In this document: piece after piece, positions 1 through 6,736 of the stretch | Numbering within the stretch: position 1 is the stretch's first letter | How the letters are laid out: each line of letters opens with the position of its first letter | NCBI GenBank assembly: GCA_964582525.1 | Contig: CAZOSP010000073.1 | Span: 1 to 20,286, forward strand | Direction of reading: 5' to 3' | DNA from: BB31 sp964582525 | GTDB lineage: Bacteria > Pseudomonadota > Gammaproteobacteria > Beggiatoales > Beggiatoaceae | Length of the DNA stretch: 20,286 nt | The notes under the pieces: model-generated | What the model saw: the letters and a program-made list of their open reading frames with translations, nothing else | The model's database searches: none | Told to the model about the DNA's origin: nothing | Translations under genes and position numbers: made by a program

Positions 1-68
1 TAATGGCTAGACCTTATTTTTACAAAATTTCTCCTTAGGTGCTGGTCTAGTTTTTTGGGTCCACTATA

Positions 69-92
69 CCCACGGTGGAGCGTGGGAATGAG
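69..92. repeat. Short hairpin repeat with CGTGGGAATG tail
   Basis: The arms CCCACG (69-74) and CGTGGG (81-86) form a six-base stem and are followed by AATGAGGG. A close relative lies at 12441-12463, where CCACGC and GCGTGG are followed by GAATGCGG. The shared layout and tail suggest copies of one dispersed extragenic repeat. Apart from this hairpin, positions 1-257 are AT-rich and hold no gene that I can support. Confidence 0.45.
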
Positions 93-257
93 GGAATTTT
101 TAATTAAATACAACACATCTTCGGGAGAAGTGGGAATATTATGTAATAATAATAATATATAGTTATAAATATGAAGGTTATTACATAAGCAATAAAAAAT
201 TTAGTGTTTAATGCTTTCTTTATAAAAAGTATAATCACTATCTGAAAAAACATAAGC

Positions 258-449
258 TTATAAAAAATGTAAGATGAATAAACGAAATTCCTTATTCCTT
301 AGTATGCTATTAATTAAAGGCTCAGGTGTTCTTGTTATAAACTCAATTGTATTTGGATTCACAGCAGACAATTCAACATAAAAAGAAAAAGCAAATAAGG
401 CAATAATATTTATTCTAAATAACTTATAACTCATCGCTCTATTCTCCAT
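258..449 (-). CDS. Small hydrophobic protein downstream of the Rhs tip (possible immunity protein)
   Basis: This is a 63-residue reading frame on the strand of the decayed Rhs gene. Its ATG (447-449) overlaps the last 11 bases of the Rhs tip frame, the tight arrangement typical of a polymorphic toxin and its immunity gene. A second in-frame ATG (M6) would also serve. Residues about 8-28 form a hydrophobic stretch that could be a signal peptide or a single membrane helix, and the rest is polar. Base composition is AT-rich like the tip domain and unlike the Rhs body, which fits the usual tip/immunity cassette. I recognise no family, and the gene may be truncated or not expressed. The immunity role is inferred only from position and overlap. 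Confidence 0.35.
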   Translation of the reverse strand: MENRAMSYKLFRINIIALFAFSFYVELSAVNPNTIEFITRTPEPLINSILRNKEFRLFILHFL

Positions 450-1130
450 TAAATATCACAAATTTCCCATCGGAAAATGGTGACGGAACATAAATAAATG
501 GAAGCAATGAATCATCAATAAAAAAAACACCTAATATCTCCCATATAGCATATGCATTTGGTGCTTTAATATAAGGAACATCACCTTTCATAAGGTTTGC
601 TAGCTGTTTAGCAATAGGACTTGCTCCCTTTCCTGCTTCACAAGCCCAAATTTCTATTGGCATACCTTTTTTCCATATTCCGCTATCTCTTATTAATTTT
701 TCCAGTTCCTTTGCGTTTAGTTTTTTTCTATTTTTTAATCCCAGACGGTCATCTGCAACTACATTGTCACAAAAGCAAACCGATTCAGCGATTGCCCATC
801 AGAAACCCGACCCAGTAAAATATCCTAATTAACAAAGTGCCGAATCTCAGGGTTATAGAAACCTGCCCGCATATAATACAAACCATTAGCATCGGTCATC
901 ACCCCATACGCACCATTAAACAAGAAAGGTGTTTGGTTGATGTCACCATCCACCAACAACCCATAAGCCGAATACTGAAAACGCTGCGTGACAGCCCCAG
1001 ACGCATCCGTCAACGCCACCGTACTCCCCCGCAAATTATAATGATAAGTGCGGTAGTTGCCGTTGGTTTCTTCACCGATTAAACCCAGACCATAAACATA
1101 ATACGTTTGTGTACCATCAGTCCGGTAGGG
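439..1130 (-). pseudogene. Decayed Rhs-family C-terminus with variable tip domain
   Basis: Reading leftward from about 1125, the sequence gives a classic Rhs core: YVYGLGLIGEE, then YHYNLRGSTVALTDASGAV, then YYMRAGFYNPEIRHFVN. The core normally continues with a glutamine codon, but here a TAG stop stands at 825-827. The same frame beyond it still reads DILLGRVSDGQSLNRFAF. Near position 770 a frameshift leads into a second frame ending at 439, which encodes an AT-rich tip beginning DNVVADDRLGLKNRKKLN and containing IEIWACEAGKGASPIAKQL. Tips with this CEAGKG...QLAN pattern occur at Rhs C-termini, and some are proposed to be cysteine-peptidase-like. The 5' side is cut at about 1130 by a dispersed repeat. 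The gene therefore carries a truncation, a nonsense codon and a frameshift, and is very probably a non-functional orphan. Confidence 0.75.
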
Positions 1131-1246
1131 TGCGCGACATTTTTCGTCTCGCACGCGGAACGATGGCACGATACCCAGCATTCTGGCAGTACAGACCGCA
1201 ACGCGGTCAAGATTGCATTCCCAAGTGGCACTTGGCAAGGAGGACA
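1131..1246. repeat. Dispersed repeat, copy A
   Basis: This stretch between the Rhs remnant and thiD shares its plan with 12316-12411. Both have a CGACAT..TTTTCGTC block (1135-1149), a GCACGCGG/GCATGCGG block followed by GATGGC, a CATTC, and then an identical 20-bp segment (1216-1235 here, 12381-12400 there) containing the palindrome CCAAGTGGCACTTGG. It abuts the truncated end of the Rhs core, so its insertion or recombination may have caused the truncation. Confidence 0.6.
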
Positions 1247-1282
1247 AAGTGAGGTGGTGCGCAAAAAACACACGGCACGATT

Positions 1283-2080
1283 TCAACAAGGTGCAGGTAC
1301 AGATACCGCTTCCACTCGTCGCGGCATAGCTTGTCCCTTACCGACCTGAAAACCGCGCTGCAAACTGTGCCAGGTGTAAGCCTGCGCCGCTTGTAAAGCA
1401 TCGGGCAAAGCCAACCCCAAAGCCAATTGCGCCGCTAAACTTGCCGCCAAAGTACAGCCCGAACCATGAAACTCGCCCGCCAAACGCACCCAACGCTGCT
1501 CATTCATGCAGCCATTTTTATCATAACAGCGATGCACTACAGTCGCGCCTACCTCATGTGTACCGGTAATCAAACAATAGTCGCAGCCCGCCTCACACAA
1601 CAGCCGCGCTGCCTGTGACATATCTTCACAAGCTGCTAAACGCCGCACTTCCAAACTATTCGGTGTTAGTAGTGTTACTTGCGGCAGCAAATGTTCGCGC
1701 ATCACCTGCATCAGTGACTCGGTTGCCAAATTCTTCCCGCCGCCAGCTGCCAGCACAGGATCACACACCACGGGTACACGCCTGTCTAACGTCGCTAAAA
1801 AATCACTCACGGCTAACACCATCGGCACACTGCCCAACAAGCCTAATTTAATCGCTGCCAGCGGCATATCCGCGACAATCACACGCGCTTGGCGCATCAA
1901 AAAATCAGGACTGAGCGTTTGTAACTCATATAGGTTATGTGTATCTTGCACCGTCAAACCCGTGACCATCGGCGCAGCATGACAGCCCTGTGCCGCGATA
2001 GCCTCAATATCTGCCTGTACACCCGCGCCACCGCTCGGATCAAGCCCAGCAAACACTAACACTACTGGCAATTTATCCAT
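1283..2080 (-). CDS. thiD: Bifunctional hydroxymethylpyrimidine kinase/phosphomethylpyrimidine kinase
   Basis: ThiD phosphorylates 4-amino-5-hydroxymethyl-2-methylpyrimidine twice to give HMP-PP, the pyrimidine half of thiamin, in the cytoplasm. The N-terminus has the ribokinase-fold glycine-rich signature AGLDPSGGAGVQADI, then VTGLTVQDT, the DPVLAAGGG loop and LLTPNSLEV. Near the C-terminus GEFHGSGCTLAASLA carries the GSGC anion hole with the active-site cysteine. I chose the ATG at 2078-2080, giving MDKLPVV and 265 residues, the normal family length, with a GGAAAACGAG stretch just upstream. An in-frame GTG at 2116 would add 12 unlikely residues. No other thiamin gene is adjacent, and the next gene upstream on the same strand is a Nudix hydrolase about 130 bases away. 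The 3' end runs into dispersed repeat copy A. Confidence 0.92.
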   Translation of the reverse strand: MDKLPVVLVFAGLDPSGGAGVQADIEAIAAQGCHAAPMVTGLTVQDTHNLYELQTLSPDFLMRQARVIVADMPLAAIKLGLLGSVPMVLAVSDFLATLDRRVPVVCDPVLAAGGGKNLATESLMQVMREHLLPQVTLLTPNSLEVRRLAACEDMSQAARLLCEAGCDYCLITGTHEVGATVVHRCYDKNGCMNEQRWVRLAGEFHGSGCTLAASLAAQLALGLALPDALQAAQAYTWHSLQRGFQVGKGQAMPRRVEAVSVPAPC

Positions 2081-2208
2081 CTCGTTTTCCAAAGTGTTCC
2101 CCGTTTCCACGCTCACGCCTTGCTGCTATCAAACTGTAAAGTTCAGCCATAGCACGCTGCTTGCGGCGGTGCTAAGGCATGACGACGAAATAAGTCTGCA
2201 CGCTTACT

Positions 2209-2754
2209 TTAGTGGCTCTCGGGTTTAATGATATTTCCCAAATGCAAGCCAAACTGCCCCTTCGCCTGATCAGCAAAATAATCTTGCAGGGTGCGGATAA
2301 CGACCGGAAAAGCCAGTGCCTGCCAAGGGATTTCTGCATAAGAAAATAAACGCACCTCAAGGCTCTCGCTGCCAGCAGCAAACTCCAAATCAGTTAATTG
2401 TCCGCGAAATAGCATATACACTTGGCTAATGTGAGGAATGCTAAAAATGCTATATAATTCAGTCAGTTTCACCCGCGCATTAGCCTCTTCCCAAGTTTCA
2501 CGCAGAGCCGCTTGTTCGATGGTTTCATGGTTTTCCATAAAACCCGCTGGCAACGTCCACAAACCATAACGCGGCTCAATAGCGCGACGGCACAGCAAAA
2601 TGCGATCTTCCCATTCGGGAATACAGCCGGCGATAATTTTAGGATTTTGATAATAAATAACCCCACAGTTTTCACAGACATAGCGCGGCAAATGATCATC
2701 TTCGGGAATTTTGTGTAGCATTTTTTCTGAACCGCATTCACTACAATACTTCAT
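2209..2754 (-). CDS. Zinc-ribbon Nudix hydrolase
   Basis: This 181-residue protein joins an N-terminal zinc ribbon (CxxC pairs at C4/C7 and C27/C30) to a Nudix domain. The Nudix box begins at G71 and reads GFMENHE, then seven residues, then RETWEE (R85, E86, E89, E90), which supplies the Mg2+-binding glutamates. The usual glycine after EExx is replaced by asparagine (EEAN), a modest deviation. The ribbon-plus-Nudix plan resembles NudC-type NADH pyrophosphatases but is much shorter than NudC (about 260 residues) and lacks its first domain. It fits the family of roughly 180-residue 'NUDIX hydrolase, zinc ribbon' proteins often annotated as ADP-ribose or FAD pyrophosphatase-like. The substrate cannot be told from sequence. 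The ATG at 2752-2754 gives the standard MKYCSECG start. Confidence 0.9.
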   Translation of the reverse strand: MKYCSECGSEKMLHKIPEDDHLPRYVCENCGVIYYQNPKIIAGCIPEWEDRILLCRRAIEPRYGLWTLPAGFMENHETIEQAALRETWEEANARVKLTELYSIFSIPHISQVYMLFRGQLTDLEFAAGSESLEVRLFSYAEIPWQALAFPVVIRTLQDYFADQAKGQFGLHLGNIIKPESH

Positions 2755-2979
2755 GTTTTACCTCGTTGCTGTTGTGCTGTTGAAAAAAAGGGTGGTGCTA
2801 TTGCTTGCAAATTCATCACCCTATCTGTTTGCGGTTATCCTATACGGACAGAGGAAAAACAATAACAGGGTGACAACAATGTCTCTATGGTGATGGACAG
2901 GTATTTTTCTATCTTTTGTGCTGCGCCAAAACAGCGGGATACGGCAAAAAATACAGTGTCTGGCAGGTAGTATGAGTAT

Positions 2980-3005
2980 GGGCGGATTAAGCGCGGCGTA
3001 TCTGT
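2980..3005. repeat. GGCGGATTAAGCGC dispersed repeat, single copy
   Basis: GGCGGATTAAGCGCGGCGTAT at this site matches the core of the tandem repeat at 19731-19843, apart from one G in place of A. It lies in the 260-bp gap between the Nudix gene and gspJ. When read in reverse such repeats give the spurious peptide YAALNPP seen in many proteobacterial hypothetical proteins. Nothing else is supportable in 2755-3014. Confidence 0.6.
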
Positions 3006-3014
3006 CATTTCGAG

Positions 3015-3620
3015 CTACATGACCACCGCCCACAGGCGGCGCAATTCTCCCCAGCTTTCCAATGTCAGTTTTAATTCCACCGCCTTGAGTCGCACCTCAG
3101 CGGTCGTGCCACTGGGCGTGTAGGGGGGCCATTCATTGTGCCAATGGGCTTGATCATCCAAAAAACGAAATTCTATATTTTCTAATTTTTCCAGCATCTT
3201 AGCTTCCAACCCATCGCCTTCTTGCGCGCCATCGAGTACTGTCCAATAACGCCGATACAAGCCATTGTCTTGCAGCAGCCAAGCAACCCGCTGTAAATGG
3301 CTGCGGCGGCGTTGCAGCGGGTTTTGCCAGCCCGTGCGAGTCAGCACAATGCCTTGTACATGCCCTTGCACAGCCGACTGTTCATCGCCAAAGGCATCGC
3401 GCAGCGGTCGCTGAACGATTTGCGTCAGGTCTTGTTCTAAACGACTAAAAACCAGTTGTAGGCGGGTGGTTTTTTGCGCGGACGCTTGCACATGCGCGGC
3501 AGTGTCTAGCACGTTTTGCAGCCCCGTGTATGCCATGATGGCAAGCAGTGCGAATACAGACAGGGCAACCAGTAGTTCAAGTAGGGTGAAACCGCTATTT
3601 TTGTGCTTTGTGTGCGGCAC
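3015..3620 (-). CDS. gspJ: Type II secretion system minor pseudopilin GspJ
   Basis: This is a prepilin-like protein. A short basic leader ending in NSG is followed by FTLLELLVALSVFALLAIMA, the type IV pilin cleavage site and hydrophobic helix. The G/F junction and the E at +5 are the hallmarks of prepilin peptidase substrates. The remainder (LQLVFSRLEQDLTQIVQRPL, then RDAFGDE, later RFLDDQAHWHNEWPP) follows the GspJ pattern, and the length of about 200 residues fits. GspJ is a minor pseudopilin of the tip complex with GspI, GspK and GspX. The GTG at 3618-3620 gives a nine-residue leader typical of the class. An ATG at 3662 would give a 23-residue leader and overlap tolQ further. No gspI or gspK neighbours it, so the gene is outside the usual gsp operon. 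Confidence 0.8.
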   Translation of the reverse strand: MPHTKHKNSGFTLLELLVALSVFALLAIMAYTGLQNVLDTAAHVQASAQKTTRLQLVFSRLEQDLTQIVQRPLRDAFGDEQSAVQGHVQGIVLTRTGWQNPLQRRRSHLQRVAWLLQDNGLYRRYWTVLDGAQEGDGLEAKMLEKLENIEFRFLDDQAHWHNEWPPYTPSGTTAEVRLKAVELKLTLESWGELRRLWAVVM

Positions 3621-4299
3621 TGAGTTGATAGGCTTGGCGTTGTAATAAACCGCAGAAGTCATCCGTGAAGCCTTCGTATTGATTGAGCAGGCGGTCGATG
3701 TTGGTAACCGCTTGGTTATACGCCATCACCGCGGGAATCGCGGCGAATAAACCTAAAGCAGTGGCGATCAGGGCTTCGGAAATGCCCGGCGCGACCATTG
3801 CCAGCGTTGCTTGTTGTACATCACCGAGTGCCTGAAAGGAGTGCATAATGCCCCAGACCGTGCCAAATAAACCGATGTACGGACTGATTGAGCCAATGGT
3901 TGCGAGCGTACTGAGATTGTTTTCTAAGGCATCGGCTTCGCGGTTGATGGCTACTTTCATGGCGCGTTGCGCACCGCTTACCATGTCCGCAGGTGGCATT
4001 GCGGACAATTTGCGCAATTTGATAAATTCGCTATAGCCGACCTGAAATAGGACCGCCATGCCTTGTGTTTCGCTTTCTTCTTGTAGGCTCGCGTAGAGTT
4101 TGCTCAAATTTTGGGTGTGCCAGAATTCTTCTTCAAATTGATAGGCTTCGCGCTTGGCGACAGTTAGCTCACGGGATTTGCTGAAAATTAAATACCAAGA
4201 AAACAGGGACATGAAGAGTAAGAGCAGCATCACCAGTTGCACCAGCAGGCTGGCGTTGAGGATGAGGTCTAAAAAGGCGGAGTCGAGGTCAAAGAACAT
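3595..4299 (-). CDS. tolQ: Tol-Pal system inner-membrane protein TolQ (MotA/TolQ/ExbB family)
   Basis: The 234-residue protein has a first membrane segment at about residues 13-38 (LILNASLLVQLVMLLLLFMS), a cytoplasmic loop, and two C-terminal segments. These lie in the conserved block IGSISPYIGLFGTVWGIMHS and in EALIATALGLFAAIPAVMAY, which form the proton channel with TolR. GLFGTVWGIM with APGISEAL is diagnostic of TolQ/ExbB, and the length favours TolQ. The Tol-Pal system uses proton motive force to constrict the outer membrane at division. Normally tolQ is followed by tolR and tolA. Here the next frame is gspJ, overlapping the last 26 bases, and no tolR is present. The ATG at 4297-4299 has only a weak ribosome-binding site. 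Confidence 0.85.
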   Translation of the reverse strand: MFFDLDSAFLDLILNASLLVQLVMLLLLFMSLFSWYLIFSKSRELTVAKREAYQFEEEFWHTQNLSKLYASLQEESETQGMAVLFQVGYSEFIKLRKLSAMPPADMVSGAQRAMKVAINREADALENNLSTLATIGSISPYIGLFGTVWGIMHSFQALGDVQQATLAMVAPGISEALIATALGLFAAIPAVMAYNQAVTNIDRLLNQYEGFTDDFCGLLQRQAYQLSAAHKAQK

Positions 4300-4771
4300 A
4301 CTTTAGTTGGGAGTATTTATACGCATACCCGCCAGACAACTGCATTTTTTGCTTTATTAATTTTTCTGTAAATACTTGTATTTTAAGCATTTAATCAAAA
4401 TTACGAGCTTCAGGTTTCAGGCGGGCAGTATATCAGCTAATGAAGAGGTGATGCTGAGTAGCATCGGCGATGACAGCAAACTTATACGCATACCTGCCAG
4501 ACAGTAAGCGTTCACATCTCTCCCAGCAAAAACCTGTCAGGTTTGGCGTGGGGGTGTGAACGGTTACGCCAGAAACTGCTTTTTCTACAGCGAATGCTGG
4601 GCGTCAAGTCTATAGATTTTTTTCAAATATTCAACTTTAGGTGACAGCTAAAACCCATTCTCAAGCTTGACGGGTTTTCAAAACCTAAACGCGATGTTGT
4701 TAGGGTGGACATTCAATAATGCCCAAAACTCAAACTCTCTAGGTTGCGATGCGAAAAATTGTTGAAGAGGC
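4300..4771. other. Gene-free repeat-rich interval
   Basis: No coding region is supportable between tolQ and the Fur-controlled operon. The stretch holds two copies of a 22-base repeat (4317-4338 and 4482-4503, one mismatch), a long imperfect hairpin (4509-4562) and an AAAACCC...GGGTTTT inverted pair (4650-4656 and 4672-4678). The repeat TTATACGCATACCYGCCAGA probably belongs to a dispersed family. Confidence 0.6.
4509..4562. repeat. Long imperfect inverted repeat
   Basis: The outer arms CGTTCACA and TGTGAACG pair exactly and extend with G-T wobbles. The centre AAACCTG-T-CAGGTTT makes a perfect seven-base inner stem. This could be a small non-autonomous element, a repeat unit or a folded transcript. 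There is no clear T-run to call it a terminator. Confidence 0.5.
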
Positions 4772-4800
4772 TTGCATAAATAATCAATAATGATAATAAT
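4772..4800 (+). promoter_or_regulatory. Sigma-70-type promoter of the Fur-linked operon
   Basis: TTGCAT (4772-4777) and AATAAT (4795-4800) are separated by 17 bases, giving four or five matches of six to each consensus hexamer. The predicted start at about 4807 leaves a leader of roughly 30 bases before the ATG at 4839. The -10 lies inside the Fur box, as expected for direct iron repression. Confidence 0.5.
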
Positions 4801-4823
4801 TATCATTATCGGTTTATTTATGC
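4774..4823. promoter_or_regulatory. Fur box within an extended dyad
   Basis: The 19 bases at 4792-4810 read GATAATAATTATCATTATC and match the classical Fur-box consensus GATAATGATAATCATTATC at 17 of 19 positions. The site sits within a larger dyad: GCATAAATAA (4774-4783) is the exact inverse of TTATTTATGC (4814-4823), and AATGATAAT/ATTATCATT forms the inner arms. It overlaps the proposed -10 and start site, so iron-loaded Fur would block transcription of the two genes that follow. Confidence 0.7.
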
Positions 4824-4838
4824 AGAGGAGAAATATTG

Positions 4839-5087
4839 ATGAATATCCAAGACGATTCAAACAGCACGTTAGTGGCGGGCATTTTTTTACACTTAAACCG
4901 CGCTTTTCTGAGCGGTTGTACGCAGTCATGCGCGATTAGCGGCATGTTGTTGTCACGTTTGGCGGAAAACTCAGAAACAAGCATCGCGCTGCAAACGGCG
5001 TGTGAAAATCTGCGCGACACGTTGGACGAATGGCAGCGGATGGATACGCAGCAACGTTTGCAAAACACACCTTGGAGCGTCAACTAA
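4839..5087 (+). CDS. Small protein of unknown function, first gene of the Fur-controlled operon
   Basis: This is an 82-residue protein starting MNIQDDS at an ATG preceded by a strong GAGGAGA ribosome-binding site about seven bases away. An in-frame TTG three bases earlier is less likely. The chain is mostly helical in character, with a GCTQSC cysteine pair in the first half and acidic/amphipathic sequence in the second (LAENSETS, CENLRDTLDEWQRM). No signal peptide or membrane segment is apparent. I do not recognise the family. Its position directly behind a Fur box and 38 bases before a ferritin-like gene suggests a role in iron homeostasis, possibly as a metal-responsive or partner protein, but this is inference from context only. 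Confidence 0.75.
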   Translation: MNIQDDSNSTLVAGIFLHLNRAFLSGCTQSCAISGMLLSRLAENSETSIALQTACENLRDTLDEWQRMDTQQRLQNTPWSVN

Positions 5088-5125
5088 AGGAACTTGCACG
5101 CATCGCTTACATATTAAGGAAAATC

Positions 5126-5560
5126 ATGTATTTACTGACTAAGCAGTTGGATTTTCAAAGCCCTGTACCACTTTTGCATCAGGCTCTGCAAATGAGCCTG
5201 TATGATGAATATCGCGCACAGGGCGCGTATCAACGCATTCTCGACACTTTTGGCAATGTCGCGCCTTTTAGGCATATTGTTGAAGCTGAAACGCGCCATA
5301 TTGGGGCATTGATTCCGTTGTTTTATCGCTACCAGGTGCCGCTGCCGCTCAATGATTGGTATCCCTTAGTCGCCCCCGCTGCGACACTGCAAGAAAATTG
5401 TGAATTGGGGGTTGCGGGCGAAATTCAGAATGCGCAAATGTATGCGCATTTAATGGATTATATGGTGGCATATCCTGATTTAATGCAGGTCTTTATGCAG
5501 TTGTATCACGCTTCCACACAACAGCATTTGCCCGCCTTTCGTCGCTGCGTAGCGGGCTGA
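5126..5560 (+). CDS. Ferritin-like protein, DUF2202 type
   Basis: This 144-residue all-helical protein starts with ATG at 5126, preceded by AAGGA five bases upstream. It shows the repeated four-helix carboxylate pattern of ferritin-like proteins: MSLYDEYRAQGAYQRILDTF, then VEAETRHIGAL (an ExxxRH metal motif), a GVAGEIQNAQMYAHLM block, and STQQHLPAF. The order (DEYxAxxxY, ExxH, short proline-rich turn before W, then C-x-x-GVAxEI) is that of DUF2202 proteins. These are presumed to bind a di-iron centre and may act in iron storage or oxidation, though biochemical evidence for this branch is limited. It follows the small unknown gene and shares its Fur-controlled promoter. Iron repression would be unusual for a storage ferritin, so an oxidoreductase or stress role is also possible. 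Confidence 0.8.
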   Translation: MYLLTKQLDFQSPVPLLHQALQMSLYDEYRAQGAYQRILDTFGNVAPFRHIVEAETRHIGALIPLFYRYQVPLPLNDWYPLVAPAATLQENCELGVAGEIQNAQMYAHLMDYMVAYPDLMQVFMQLYHASTQQHLPAFRRCVAG

Positions 5561-5631
5561 CACGCGATCCACAACGCACTCGCGGGTCAAGATTGCCGTG
5601 AGCCGCAGATTTTGAAGAAGTGCCGCGGGGC

Positions 5632-5656
5632 GGGTGTAGGTTTGTAACCTACACCC
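5632..5656. repeat. Perfect 11-bp hairpin
   Basis: GGGTGTAGGTT and AACCTACACCC are exact inverse arms around a TGT loop. It lies about 70 bases after the ferritin-like gene, with only a short T-rich stretch following (AAACGTTTT), so it may act as a bidirectional terminator or simply be a dispersed repeat. Confidence 0.65.
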
Positions 5657-5682
5657 AAACGTTTTAGATAATTGTAAGGATA

Positions 5683-5721
5683 GTGCTGGTCTCCAGACCA
5701 GCACAAGCGGCTTTTAGTCGC
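5683..5721 (-). repeat. Dispersed hairpin repeat, inverted copy of 10578-10616
   Basis: The arms GTGCTGGTCT (5683-5692) and AGACCAGCAC (5695-5704) form a perfect ten-base stem with a CC loop, followed by AAGCGGCTTTTAGTCGC. The reverse complement of the 39 bases matches 10578-10616 at 38 of 39 positions. The copies lie in opposite orientation, about 4.9 kb apart. Confidence 0.8.
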
Positions 5722-5722
5722 T

Positions 5723-5744
5723 TCGCTAATCAGGAGATTAGCGA
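5723..5744. repeat. Nine-bp hairpin of the same palindromic family
   Basis: TCGCTAATC and GATTAGCGA are exact inverse arms around AGGA. Its architecture (GCTAATC..GATTAGC) resembles the hairpin at 12958-12987 and parallels the GCTGGTCT..AGACCAGC hairpins. A further weak inverted pair (AGGTTT..AAACCT) follows near 5763-5777. Confidence 0.6.
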
Positions 5745-5983
5745 TCCCAATTTGCGGGTCAAGGTTTGCAAAACCTGCACCTACTGGTGTATTTGTGGCT
5801 CTCGCCGTTATTGCCGCGATTGTAGAGGTGAAATGCCTACCGACGAGAGGCGTTTCTTATGACACTACGCTTCCCGATTCAATTCGGGCTCGAGTAGACC
5901 GAGGGCTGAAACGACCGATAAACCACTGACTGCCAAATGTTTTATACACGTTGTTAGGCACTTTTGCTTTTCTTTTGTCAGTT

Positions 5984-6736
5984 TTAATTTGTCTTTTGAG
6001 TTACTGTCACCCAAGATTTATCAAAACCCAATGCTTTTAAAACTTGGTCTTTGTCAAGCGTTTTGGGTTGTTTTATTTTGATTACTAAACCTTTTTCAGG
6101 AGCATCTTCAATAATCGTAAACTGTGAACCGTGAGGTTGCCACGTAAAACAATGTTCCCCCGTCCTTTTGTGAGTTCCCACAAGGTTATTGTTTTTATTC
6201 CACTCCCAATTATACAGTTCATAATCATAACGGACTGTATCAAACTCAAAAACTACAACTTCTGAAAAGTCGTTTGACTTAATCAAAACAACTGTCCTTA
6301 AATGTTTAAATTTTTCCCTAATTGCAGAAACCCTCTCATTCCAAATTTCAAGAACAAGTTTGCCGATTAGTACTGGGTCTGCTTTTTGGTCGCTGCGTTC
6401 ACCAAATGAGTAGTTTGGCGAGTTTCTACCTGAAATTAGTCTTACTCTTTTTTGTGTTGATGGTTTTGTCGCTTTAACAGTTTTTGCGCCCCAAGCCGTG
6501 TTGCCCATTACAACATCGTCAAGTCCAACATTTGAAGGTTTCCAATCAGCACCAATGCAAGTTGCAAAAATACTTTCCCAATCAGAGCCTTCAAGTTCAG
6601 GTTTCCCTTTAGAAGCAAGAAGATAGATTAATTCCTTGGCAAGTATAAAGGGAAAATCTTTCGGAAATTTGTTTAATGGAAAAGCCGAAACGGATTTATT
6701 TACTGTTCTTAATTTTGGTGATTTATTGTTTTCCAT
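5984..6736 (-). CDS. Putative type II restriction endonuclease partner of the C5 methyltransferase
   Basis: The product is 250 residues from the ATG at 6734-6736 (MENNKSPK); an in-frame ATG at 6748 would add four. It overlaps the methyltransferase end by 14 bases, the usual layout of a co-transcribed restriction-modification pair. The N-terminal part contains FPFILAKELIYLLASKGKPE. A probable nuclease core follows: LDDVVMGNTAWGAKTVKA, in which an aspartate pair followed by A-K could be the metal-binding D...xxK of a PD-(D/E)XK fold. The C-terminal part (YNWEWNKNNNLVGTHKRTGE, TWQPHGSQFTI) is aromatic and polar and might contact DNA. I cannot name the recognition site; a relationship to LlaMI-like enzymes is only a vague impression. 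The gene is markedly AT-rich compared with the nif genes, consistent with recent acquisition. Confidence 0.7.
   Translation of the reverse strand: MENNKSPKLRTVNKSVSAFPLNKFPKDFPFILAKELIYLLASKGKPELEGSDWESIFATCIGADWKPSNVGLDDVVMGNTAWGAKTVKATKPSTQKRVRLISGRNSPNYSFGERSDQKADPVLIGKLVLEIWNERVSAIREKFKHLRTVVLIKSNDFSEVVVFEFDTVRYDYELYNWEWNKNNNLVGTHKRTGEHCFTWQPHGSQFTIIEDAPEKGLVIKIKQPKTLDKDQVLKALGFDKSWVTVTQKTN

Larger units (their letters stand above)
5561..5983. other. Hairpin-rich gene-free interval
   Basis: I see no supportable gene here. The left half is a cluster of hairpin repeats. The right half (about 5834-5961) has GCCTACCGACG at one end and CGTTGTTAGGC at the other, imperfect inverse arms (9 of 11). 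On the minus strand the latter reads GCCTAACAACG immediately behind the restriction gene. That is reminiscent of an integron attC end, but the second core (GTTRRRY) is imperfect, so attC identity is speculative. Confidence 0.4.

Noticed and set aside
2078..2155. A 25-codon minus-strand frame (start MAELYSLIAARR) overlapping the thiD start
   Set aside because: It could be a leader peptide or the remnant tail of an upstream gene, but is too short and without a clear ribosome-binding site to support.
2821..3033. A 70-residue minus-strand frame with a YAALNPP segment
   Set aside because: This peptide comes from the dispersed GGCGGATTAAGCGC repeat and is a common false hypothetical protein.
5951..5961. 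A full integron attC site behind the restriction gene
   Set aside because: Only one core (GCCTAAC on the minus strand) is convincing and the matching GTTRRRY is imperfect, so it is kept as a hypothesis rather than annotated.
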